Shown: positions 25,901-37,900 of the stretch, one piece after another | How positions within the stretch are numbered: the first letter of the stretch is position 1 | Layout: the number at the start of each line of letters is the position of its first letter | DNA from: Agelaius tricolor | Lineage: Eukaryota; Chordata; Aves; Passeriformes; Icteridae | DNA length: 64,000 nt | Assembly (NCBI GenBank): GCA_023055355.1 | Contig: JALJCS010000034.1 | Span: forward strand, 4,540,001-4,604,000 | Reading direction: 5' to 3' | Notes under the pieces: generated by a model | Database searches by the model: none | Told to the model about the DNA's origin: nothing | What the model saw: the letters and a program-made list of their open reading frames with translations, nothing else | Translations under genes and position numbers: made by a program

Positions 25901-28900
25901 CATAACCCAAGACAGTATCCAAGGCATCCTGAGCCATTCTTGTCCATTCCTTAATGAGGTGACAAGGCTCCAGCCTCTCACTTGGAAAGGATTCAGCTGT
26001 GTGAGCTCAGTCAACCCTGCAGATGTATGAAACACCTCCTTCCTGCTCAGTACCTCTCTCCTCTTCAATAAATATCTGAAGAAAATGTAAAATAGGGTAA
26101 TACTGGTCCAGGAAAATTTCCTAAGAAGGTTCCTTTCATAAATAGTTGTTAATATTCAGATTTTGACTTGTCTCTCTCACAACATTTAAATGGGTATGCG
26201 GTAGATGTTTTGGAAAGGCTGTGCTGAAGCATAGACAGACTTTTAGAGCAGCTCAGTGCAGATGATGGAAATCTGATCACTGACCACGCAATGGGAGAAA
26301 ACTCATGGCGACCCTCAAGCTGAGCAAATGTCAGCAAGTGTTTCCTCATGAAGGTTCAGGACCTGCTGTTTAGCTTTCATAGGTAAGTTGTGTGGGACTT
26401 GGATTATCTTCTTTCCCATTTTGGTGTCCCACAGACATGGCCAGAGCTGTTGACAGGGCAAGATCTTTTCCAAATCTTAGCACTAAGTGAGAGGTGACTT
26501 GTTTAAAAAAACCCTGCTCCTAAATGCTCAGATACGTTGCTTCTACCTCAGTCCTTCTGGAAACAGACTCTTTTTGCATTACTTTTGATCTGTTGCACAG
26601 ATCTGAACTGCTTTGCCAAGTAGTTTGTGGCATAGCATGGAAATTCCTCCTGGCTCCTGGATGTAGCTGCCTTTAGGGGATGAAGTAGCAGAGATCCCGT
26701 GTGAAAAAGTTGGGAATATGCTTCCTTGGCTTCTTTTATCATAGAAATACCATCATGTTCCTGTATGTTCCTGCTTAGGGGAGGATGCCTTCTCATCTCT
26801 CACTGTGTCTGCTACTCCTCTATCCCAGTTCCTGGTGGGTCTTGCCCACCCCAGAGCTGTGTGATCCAGTGGCAGGTGCACTCCCAAGGTGAACCAAGGC
26901 AACACGAGATGTTTCCAGTGGGCAGTGAACTGTCCTGTCCCTCCCAGCTGTTTTCTGCCCAGTTTGGAAGTGGGGAAGGTTCTAAGGGCACCACCACCCA
27001 CAGGTACACTAGAGGGCAGGATTTAGCCCTTAGATTGTCTCACACATGAAATCAGGAGCACTTTTAGGTACTTACAGAGTCTGGTTTGCAGGAAAATGAT
27101 AATCCAACTCCTGTTAGCCACTGCACTCTCAGAGCTGGAAAAGAAATACAGATAACATGTGAGATCAGGTGGCTGCTGTTGGTTTTCATTTGTTTCATAA
27201 ATGCTTGAAATTTGTGCAGCTGATTCTAAGAAAAAGTTTATCTGTATGGGGTCATATTTAAAAGCGTTTTACAGAAAGTAAATTATTTTACTAACTCAAC
27301 CTGAATTTTAAATCATAGTCTTTTCAGCTACACTTTGTAAGCTTTCCCCGGCTCCCCTGGATTACAGATAAGGCAGGCAATTCTAATAAATAATTATTTG
27401 ATCATTATGGTTTTTAGCACTCTTGGGAGCGTTGCCCTGGGATCAGTAGCCATCTGTTCCAGCATACTTGAGAGGTGATGGATTGTGCTGAACTGGTTCA
27501 CAGCCCTGGAATTAATGGTGCTTTTGACTGTTGGTGACAGCTTGTTTAGTGCAATTATCTAATATAACCAAACCAGACCCAGTGCAGCCCAGAGAATGCT
27601 CAAGTTACTGTTGCTGAAGAACATACATACGTGTACGGCATCTGTAAATTGAATATATATACCAGGTGGTACCTGAAATCTTTACAGCATGATTTTTGAA
27701 GCCTTAACGTTGGTGATGAGATACTGTTTCAATCCTGAAGGAGAATTAATAGCCTTTGCTTTTGTTGTTAGCACCTGTTTAAGACTTACGTGTTTCAAAA
27801 TAAAGCAGCTCTCTCACCCTTTATCATTTTCAGTAATGTTTGGTAACAATATGCAGGTCAACTGTTTTTCCTGTGCCTCTTCTGCTGTCTCCAGACTTGT
27901 CAATAAAAATATTCAAAGGGCGACTCTCTGGAGTGCTGGTGGCATTTTAGGGTTATTATCTTACGTCGTTTTTTGTTTGTTCAGGGTAGGGCCAGATTTT
28001 GACTGGAGCTCGATAGGATCAGCCGAGAATACAAATGAGATGATGTCTGCCCGGCTGGGTGGAGGTTGTCCTGCAGGAGCTGTCATGGGGCACTGCTGCT
28101 GGAGTGACCCTGCCTGAGCCTGGCGCTTGTCTCTGACTTGCAGAGCTTGAAACCACATTGACCGAGTGATTCAAAGGAGAAGGAGACTGAGGGTACTGGG
28201 AAAGGGCAAAGTAGAGCCCAGATTCCATGGCCATGTGCAATGCCAGTGTGGTGAAATTCTGCTCATGTGCTGCAGAGCTCGGGCGTTTGTCTGTTACCTT
28301 CTGACAGGGCTGTAGCAGAACCCATAAAGCCAGAATCATTAGGATTCCAGGAATATGCAAGTCACAGAGTCCTTGTAGCCATGACTGTGGAATCCTGTAT
28401 GGTGGTGTTTTGTAAGAGCAAGGAGAGACATCAGCTGTGATACAGCTTGAAAATATTGTAGTCTGTTTGTTGATTCTTTCCTTTCTGCTCTCAGGCTGGC
28501 CCATGATGCCCGATGCAGACTTAACCCATATCCCCAGACACTCTGTGCCATTCTCTGGGGGTGTAGCTTTGGGGTTATTTTCCTGTTAAAGGATGTCCTT
28601 AGCATACTCAAGTGTGCAGTTATCACAGCATCTGGATCTGTGCTTGGGGGAAGGTCTGCAGCACCTCTGGCAACTAGCATCAATTTTTTGGTATCTTTTC
28701 TCGGTGTTTCTGGGTATTGGGGAAAAAATCTTGCAGTCTTTATTTTTCACCCCACATATCCATCACTGAGATGCCAAAAAAGTGCCAGAGCTGGTGTCAG
28801 GTAGGTGCAATGGAGTGTCCCTCTCCAGAGGCAGCTGATTGTTACTGTCTGTCCTGTGATGCAATGCCCTCCCTCATCTGTTAAAATGCAGGACAGGAGA

Positions 28901-31900
28901 CAAGTTCTTCCCAGATGGATGTCTTGAAAAGCATTACCAGAGTCTATGCAGTTGTCACCCCTGTTATTTCAGGTTAGAATAGTAATTTTGGGACTGTATT
29001 ACAAAGAAAGTTCATACAGTCCCAAAACTCTGGGAAAACCAATGGAGAGACTGACATTCCTGGTGTGCAGTTACTCTGTGGGACCTGCTGGTACATGTGG
29101 GAACAGAGGTGGATACAAAACCAGGAGCAGGTGTAAGTGTGGAGAAGCAGCTACCAATGGCCATGTAGGGGCTGTCACCTCTGTGGAAAAGTCCCTTAGG
29201 GAATCCTGCTGCACAGACCTGTTGGGCAGGTGAGACACTTTGATGGCCAGTGCTTGTAGCTGCTGTACTGCAGGAGCTGTCTGGAGCAGTGTGGGCACTG
29301 AAACCACCCCATAGATCTAAACCAGGGTATGGGCACTAGCAGTGGTCAGGCTGAAGCAGCAGGGAGCCAGGTAGGTTCTTTCAAGCTGCAGGAGGTCCAA
29401 GGGTCTCTCTTTTGTTGTCAGGAATCCCTTCTTAGCATAGTTCAAATGTACTCAGAATAAAATTGAGGAGTGTTACCGTAATATGCACTGTGTGATTTAT
29501 TTTCAGTTAAGGAATTTGGTTTCTTACAAAGAAAATTCTTTGCTCAAGCAGGGCTGCATTCAAAAGCAAATTAGAGCCCTTTTGTGAAGACTGGGATTCA
29601 TTACTGTGCTGGGTCAGCAGTGATTGACAGCCCTTGTTCTTCACTGCAGCTCCTGCCGTTCCCCTGTGCATGCTTTATTTAAAGGTCAGCACAGGGTGGT
29701 TACACAGCTTGATGGAAGGGGATGAAATAGGACTATGAAGTAAGATTTTTTGCTTATTGTGGCATTTGCACTGTCCTTGCAGTAAAGGAACTGTGCTGGC
29801 ACCAGTGCTAAGCTGTGTGTGCACGTGTATGGCTTTAAATTTTTAAAAATTTGTTTACTTTTTGCAAAAATATTTATTGAAGTCTCAATGATCAGTTCAG
29901 TTTCATTGGTACTGGAGATGGGGGAAGTAAAAACCTAGCATAATCACAATCTCAACCTTTTGGCCAGGTTAAGGGCAATCCGCTGTAAAAGGCAGCTCAA
30001 TTCACAGGAGCTCCTCTGTATAAGGGTTGTTCCTTCTTCCTCCCCTTCAGCTGTGCCATCTCTCTGGATCCTGGGTGCCTGACAGAGTTCCTTTTTCACC
30101 ACTGTGCTCCAAACTCTGAAATCCCATTTACTTATTCTTCTTGGCATTTCTAAAATCCAGCTTTTCCTTTCCAGCTGTGACACTGAGGCTTATTGAGCCT
30201 ATGGGGCAGCAATGTCTCACCACTGCTCTGGCAGCCTTTGCCTTTCACCTCATGTGTTGCTGCTCCGACATCAGTTACAACCCTGAAGTACCGTGTACTG
30301 CTGAGTAGTTGTGTGAGTTGTACCTGGAGGAGGAACACTACAAAATACCTTCTAAAAGTTACACATTTTACCTTCTCTGTCTTCTGAAATGCTGTTCCCG
30401 TGCTTGCCTTGGGTTGTCCCTAGTTTTATGTGTTTGTTTTGCTGCAAGTGAAAAACAGGTCATAGTTACAAGGAGATGAGTGAACACAGAGTAAACATAA
30501 AGCAGAACTTCTGCAAGTTCTGTACGTGTCTTCTGACATGGCTGTGTTGGCTGAACAGTTGCACCAGCTTTGTTCTGAAGTTCAGCACCCAAAAGGGCTT
30601 AGTTATTCTGTGATTTACTTCAGTCAATGCTGAACAAAGTGAAAGCAGATGAAAACAACCTGGGGCATACCTTACCCTTGCTAAGAAAAGCCCTTTGGGA
30701 ACAGTCCTAAAAAAACTACATGTGAACAGGCATGCATTATTCTTTTGATAAGGCAACCCTGAAACATTTTTCGAAATCAAGAATATGGGGTGAAAATAAT
30801 GGTAATTTGGAGACTAAGCTTTATTACCTGTACCCAGTAAGGAATGAAGTTCTTCTCTGGTAAAGTTAGGAATTTTCTCAGTTTGCTTTTGCCCTCTTGA
30901 CTTCCAAAGATGCATCAGTTCATCTGCAATGCCAAGGAGTCAGCAAACAGTGTGGCAGAAAGCATTTAGAAGGGTTTTACATGACAGTGACTTGAGAGTT
31001 TCTGGCGTAGGAAATCCTTTCGTAATGCAAAGCAATCCCTGTTTACTTTACTCGGCAGCAGAAAATGCCCAAATTGTGCTTTGTAAGCAGAATTCCCAAA
31101 CTTTGGATTTGCTTTTGCATGACATTTTTACTTTTAAAGGGCTCGACTAGGTTTGATCAACCAGATTATGCAAGCTGTGAGAAGTGGAAAAGTGTGGCTG
31201 TGCGTGTTTTACATGTGGGCACACAGGCAAGGAGCAGTGTCACACCGGTGCCTGAAGTGTTGGATCTCACACTATCCTGAAATTATTGATTGTTCTGCAT
31301 GATGACTTTACTGTCTTTTTTATGAAATTTATAGGGAGCACCAGAGAATGCTGTGTGTTTGGTAATCAATGTTTCATGGGGAGGATTCCCAGTGTCATAG
31401 GTGCATGTTAGGGAGAACTGGGTACTTGCAGCAATTGAGGTCAAGGTAAAAATCAGAATTAGGTGGAGAACCTGAATAGGGAAATAATTTCCATTGTATT
31501 CAGTATCTGTACTACTTAAAAAGGTGACAACTTTTAAAAATTGAGAATGTCCATGTTAATGTGGTTGATTACCATAGTGGGTGGATGCTTAAACAATTAC
31601 ACAAGTTACTGTTCTGCTTTAAGCCTTGGTTTACTCTTAAGTGTAATCGGAACTTCCTGAAGTGTTTGCATTTCACGAGTGTGTATTTTTGTTGTAGATG
31701 TTTACATTTTGGACACCTTGGGTCTGTCTGCGAGTGGTTTTATGCCTCTGGCTGGCAAAAAGGAAAAAGATACACTGAGAATGTTGTCATGCAAAAGCAA
31801 AGAAATGTGCCTTTGTATGGGAGCGTGACTCACTGTTTCTCGTCCTGACACTCCATTGGCTTGATTGTTTTTGTTGCAATTCTGATGGTTTGGTTTATTA

Positions 31901-34900
31901 GCAGCCCACCTCTCCTGCTAAGGTTTGCTGGTTGTTTCTCCTCTCTATTTCTCCTTTTGGTGCCCCATATGTGTTCCAGGTTTTAGGCAGTGTCTGCATC
32001 AGTGACTCTGGCAATGGCTCACTTTTACCACGAGCGTATGAAAGTGAGCAAGGAGTTGTTCTCTTGTTCACAGTCTGAAGACCGGGGGATGCCTTGTATG
32101 TCAGTGCTTATCAAATAGCAGAAGATGTTAAATTGCTGATTGTGCCTTTGAGAAAGAGATATCAGAAACTGTCAGAGACTGATGTGAGCAGAGGGACACA
32201 AAGGTATTTGTAATTCTTAGAGAAGGTTACAGTAGGCATCACCAGGCTGGGGTTTGGGTCTGATCCAGCAGACAGGAAAAGCCAGAAGGGGGTGTTAATA
32301 TATGTGTGTTTGTAAAGGCATGTGTAGCTTTGAACCAGCCCCTGGGTTTGGGAGGGTTTGTCCTGTTAGGTGTGGAGCAAGCATGTCTGATTCCTTGTGT
32401 TTTGCTTGGACACCTGGCTGGGAATAATGTTACCCCTGAGCGTGAAGGAATGGCCAACTTCAGCCACAGAGGATGCAGGAGTGGGAATTCGGCTGTAGGG
32501 TGTTGCATTTAGCAACATGTTGTTGAGTTTTACTTTCCCCCCCTTTTTTGTGAACTTGCTTGCATTTCTGATGCTTATTCCCCCTGGAGCTGACCCACCT
32601 CTGCAGTGAGGCTGCAGAACAGCTGCTTTGTGCTTTCCTGTGGGCACGGAGGTGCGGGAGGATGGGCAGTGGGAGCTGGCGCAGCAGCTTCACCGCGCTG
32701 TCACTCGGGGGCCTCGTGGAAGGATTTTCCTTACAGGGCCTCTGCAAATATGTTGGAGATGGGCCCTGAGCCTTTGGCTGGGGCTGAGCTTTTCCACAGC
32801 AGACTGTAGTAACACTAGTCATTGATCCAGAGACGTGCAGCCTGGGATTTTTGGGGGTACAGAAACTCTCCCTTCTCGTAAACTGAGAGGTGTTTTGCTT
32901 TTTGTTCCAATAAAGCAGCTGTATGTTAGTGAAAATGGAGGTTGAAATAGTATCCAATTTTTCCTCTCTTCCCAGGCTGTGAGCTGCTTCCTTTGCTGCA
33001 GTGTGGCAGGCAGGGTTCTCACTGTGAAGTGATGGAGTCTCTTCAGCAGGAGGCTGGACTAGAGGGAGTCCTTCTGACCTGAGTTTTGTGTGATGCTGAC
33101 ACTGGGGATGATACTTGTAGCTCTAGACTGCACTGAAGGCTGTCTGTAGGGTGTTAGCTAGAAGGGTTACAGTGAAAATACAGCTGAAGCTGTAATCAAA
33201 CCTTTATTTGGTGTGTAAATGCATCCAAAGCCAGAAGCTCATAGTTGGTTTTTACTTCATGGTTTCTCTGATATAGTGGTTAGAATTCCCATTTCCTTGT
33301 GGAGTAGGAAAATGGGGGTTTTATTAATCCCTTTGGCTAATACATCCTCAAATTCCACCTCCTTCAGATGTGTGTTTGCTTCATGCTCCAGTACAGCACC
33401 CTCCTGTACTGCCCTAACCCTGCCCTGTCTTCACTGCTCTTTGCTCTTTTTGTTTGCCTTTTATTTTATTCCAGACGTGTTTCTGTCCCTTTCTCTCCTC
33501 CCCGTGACCTTTATTTTCCCTTTTCCTTACTAATCCTGTGGCATTCTCCTGCCCCAGAACATCTTAGCCAGTGCAGCTGCTGTGACTGAAATACCAGCAC
33601 GTGGCTTTGGTCACAGGGATTGCCCCGGGCGAAGGGCTTGCCAGCAGATTCCCACTGGGAGTCAAAAGGTAGGACCAGCTCAGCAGTGAGCAACTTCCAG
33701 AATGTGCAGCTCTGTTTTCCTCAAGTATTAAGTTGGTAGGTTTTGCCCAGGTCTTTGAAGTGAACCCATTTTGAAGAAGATTTTGGCCGAACCGTTTATG
33801 ATGCATAGCAGGGAAACCTTTTGGGACCATTTAAGTTGTGCAGTTCCTGGGTCTGGGCCACTCTAAAACCTTGTTTTATTAGACCTGTAAAAGGACCTGA
33901 GAGTTTGCATTGTACGTGTGATTTTCCAGTTCTAGTGCTCAGGACAATAAAAGTACTTTTGGAAAATGTTCATGTTTTCTTTATTTTTTGCACAGCTAAC
34001 AGCTTTCCTGTCTAGCTACTTGTCCTCAAAATTATTTTCTCCACTGGACTGTGCAAAAGTGCCTCGGAAATAATTTTTTTTTGAGGTATCTAAGAAAACG
34101 AGGAAGATCCATTTTTAAGAGAAATCTGAAACTTTGCCAACCACAATGCTATTAAATACCATTTTTCAACTTCCATATTCTTAGAAAAGTCTCTCCAAGT
34201 TGTGAAATAAATGCCCATTTGTAACTCTCTGAAATACACTGTTTAGTTTAACCTGCAGCTTGTACATCTGTCCTGGCCACATACCCTCTGAAAGAACATC
34301 TTGGTGCCTGTTGCAGTGTGCTCCAGCTTCCTTTAGAGCCACAGATTGTACTGGTTTCTGTGGGTTGGACTGTATAGCTTGTGGTGTTTTTCAGCCAGAA
34401 CATCAGTGAATATGAATCTCTAACAGGCCTCTGTGTACTGTTGGGAAAAACATTCCCTCTCTATCCATTTTTGTATGACTGGAAGGCACTGTAGGTTCAC
34501 TCGAGCTACATCACTCAGAGTTTCTTCGCTGGTGTGAAAGTGCAAATGCACGTCCTGCAATTCATTCCTTCTTACTCAGCAGAATGATTCTATTAATCTT
34601 ATTATGATAGAAAAGCAAGTCTTTAATAGGAGCTGTAAATTTCCTGGGTCCTTTGAGATGGTTTTATTGTTTAATTTAATAACTTGATGATGACTTAGCC
34701 CCAGTCCTGAGGATGTTTGCTCAGCGGGTGAGCTCTGTGTTCTCACAACACCAGCAGGCACTGAGCAGAGCCTTGTGTTTGGTGTTCCTTGTGGATTGCA
34801 GGGCAGGAATGGGAACAGGGAAACAACTCACTGCCGTGCTAGAGGGGCCAGAATATCTGGGAAAACAGGCCTTTTTAGCCCTTGGTTAATGAGCTCTTTC

Positions 34901-37900
34901 ACAACAATCTGCTACATATTTTTGGGCTACAAATGTCTTAATTATTTGACTTCCATGGATGGGGTCATGAGGTTCAGTTGTGCTGAAAACAAGTAGATGT
35001 GAAATGATGAATGGAGTCTGCACTGTTGCTGTTGGTGACCAAAGACTGTAAAAAAAGCAGATCATCGGTGTCAAGTGATACATTTCTCTTACAACCAATT
35101 TAGTGGCAGTGAGCTAAACCTAAAATTGTCACTTGTGCTGATGATCATATAGTCAAAATGTGTTTGATCAGTAAGGCTGTGTTGTATCTTGGTATCTCCA
35201 GTTCAGTGTAACCCTGTGGCAAATACTCACTGCATTAATAAAGCTGTAAAATAACACTGAAACCTGAAAAACTCACAGTACTGTTCTGGCTCTGTTTGTT
35301 CACGTGTTTTTGGGTTAGAGAGGAAAACCCAGTGAAGCTGATTTTCCTTTTGGAGCTTTCCGTATTGCAGCTCTTTTCAAGCTCTGCAGGAATACCTTGG
35401 GTGTTTGTTTTTTTTCTTTTCACAAGCTATACAAATTTTTACAGGACTTAGAAACCTTTACCAGAAGTTTATTTTCACAGAATTTGAACTTCTGGCCTGG
35501 TGGGATGCTGTAGGATGTGCATTTTTGTCCAGAGAAAGTCATGAAGCATAATAAGTCAGTACTGTAGTAATTAATATTAATTTTCAGCTGTTCCACAGCT
35601 GTTTCTTGTTAAGCGTGTGGTGAAAGCTGTGTGCTTGGCACATCTCAGAAGTCCATTTCCCACAGTCCCTGCCCAGAGCACTTTTCCACGTTCTTGCTTC
35701 CCCAGAGGCTAAGGAGTTACACCAAAGTGTTTGGAGCTGTTCACAAGTCTGATTTTGGCCTCTTAACTTATGAGCACTATATTTTGGATACTTGATTCTG
35801 AGATGAAATTGTGCCCGACTTTTAACTTTTACCCTGAAAAAGGGTTTGCAGCAATTATCCCAACAGTTTTATGTTCCCTGTATTCCTGGTGTTGGAGTTT
35901 CAGTTGGTTTCTTCAGTGCTGTCTTTTTTTCCCTTCAACAAAAAGCCAAATAAGCAAGAACCTCTCTCTGAATCTCAAGAGATGCTCCTTCTCCAAAATT
36001 TACAGTCACTTCAGGCATTTATTCTGATGGCTGAAAAGCTCAAGCTATTTAAAACTGCATCTCCAAATGGAATAAAGGACCTGCTGAACCAAAGCAGGTG
36101 GGTGAAGGAAGCTCTCATCTGAGACGTTGTATACAACAGGCAAAGGCAGGCAAAAGGGGAAGCTTTCATCCAAACTGCTGGGTTTGATTTATGGCTACAG
36201 CAATCAATTGTGTTGTGTTAATAATTCACTGGTAGTAGCTCAAAGCTGTGTGATAGGACCTTACAGGTTTTCATTTCTATAAAATCTTTAATTTCTTTTA
36301 ATTGATGCAAGACATGTTCCTGCTTTGTATAGCACTGTTTCTTGTGCCTTTTCTGCCTTCACCTACTGCTGCAGTTCTGTTTGTTTGTTCCACCCACTTG
36401 TTGGATGGATGAGGTAAACTAATGGATGTTTTCTGTGGGAACTGCCAGAACCCTTAGGGAGTGATATGGACCTGGACAGTCTCAGTCAGGCTCGCTGACA
36501 GTCTGCCTGTACAGAGCTGTGTGCGTTCAGTGTCCGATGCTGTTCTGCAAACATTGAGAGATACCTCTGGAAAAATTGCCATGAAAAATTTCCATTTTCT
36601 GGGAGCAGTTGCCTGTGCCCTAAGTGGCCTTTCAAGGAATTTCATGGGTTTTAAGCTGCCTTTATGCGAAATGAAGATGGAATAACTCAGTCTCGCCGTT
36701 GCAAATTCGAAAGTAGCTATGTGCTTTCTAAAAATGGGATCAGAAAGCCAAATGTTGAAAATTTACCATTTTCATTGCAAGCTGAAGCTTTCTATGGTGG
36801 AGGCTTTGAAGCACTGCCTGATCCCACGACGGCTGAAAAAGGTGAACAAAAGTGAAGCCTTTTGTTTTTTGTTTTTTTGTTTCGTTCGCAGTCAAGCTGC
36901 AGCTTCAGGCGGAGGAGCGAGGAGTGGTGTCCATCAAAGGTGTCAGTGCCAATCGCTTCCTGGCCATGAAGGAGGATGGCAGATTGCTGGCCTTGGTAAG
37001 CAGCACTTGCCTGCTGTCTCTCTGTTGCTGTGTCCTGCCCTTGCTCTGTGTGGGGTGGCCTCTCTTCCTGCAGGACTTACTCAGCTGCTCGGGGTGGGAT
37101 TTATCAGGAGACATGAGCGCTGCACAGCTCCTGTCAGTTACTTGAAACAGCAGTTAGGAGGAGTTGGGTATTTCTGCCCTACCTAGGAGCTGCAAAATTT
37201 AACAGGAAAGGCTTGTCTGAGAGGGAAAAAATCACAGTGATCAGGAAATTATAAAAACAAATGAAGAGTAAAGTGTCTGCCTTTTTACCCTCGGGAGTAA
37301 TTTTTCCTCTTTCACTTACTTGCACATAAAGCAATTTTAAAAGACCTCTTTGAAGGGGAAAGTAAAACCAATTTCTTTTTAAAAATGACTTTCATGGTAC
37401 TAATCTGTATAAATTATTTTCTCATTTTCCCTTTGTAGAGAATCAAGGTTTTTTTGGACACTTGTACTTCCCAACTAGAAAACTGGCAAGAAAAATGTAT
37501 TTGAAAATGTGATGATAAAATTTTAAAAGTTATCTAAGTGCGGATAAATTAAGCTGCTCTCCAGTGAGACTAGTTTAGTTTAAACTCTTGTGTGTTTTAT
37601 TGGTATCAGTTGAATTTTTAACTGTGTTTTAAAGCCAGTGTGTGCAGCAGACTCGGACAGTTAATGTCTCTCTGAGCCAAATGATAAATTTTGCTTTAAG
37701 AGCTGAAGTTACATTAATTTTGCTTATGAGACCTAGACACTGTAAATCCCTCACCCACATTTATATCCTTCAGTGCCTGGTGAAGCACCAGGGCATCCAG
37801 CCTGACAGAATTTTGGTTTGCAATAGCCCTTGGTGCTTTGTGTATTCGCACGGCACCATTCAGCCTCTGTGTAAGTCCGCTCCGTGGCTGGGGCTAACAA

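Larger units (their letters stand above)
22916..36891 (+). other. FGF2: FGF2 intron 1 (about 14 kb)
   Basis: A phase 1 intron, donor GTGAGT and acceptor TTCGTTCGCAG. The first 430 bp belong to the CpG island; the rest is AT-rich. It holds a 15-bp triple repeat at 23094, possible CR1 fragments near 24.24 and 33.02 kb, and a perfect hairpin at 28986. No exon-like conserved peptide is recognisable; open frames are at most about 165 codons and look like chance. Confidence 0.9.
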
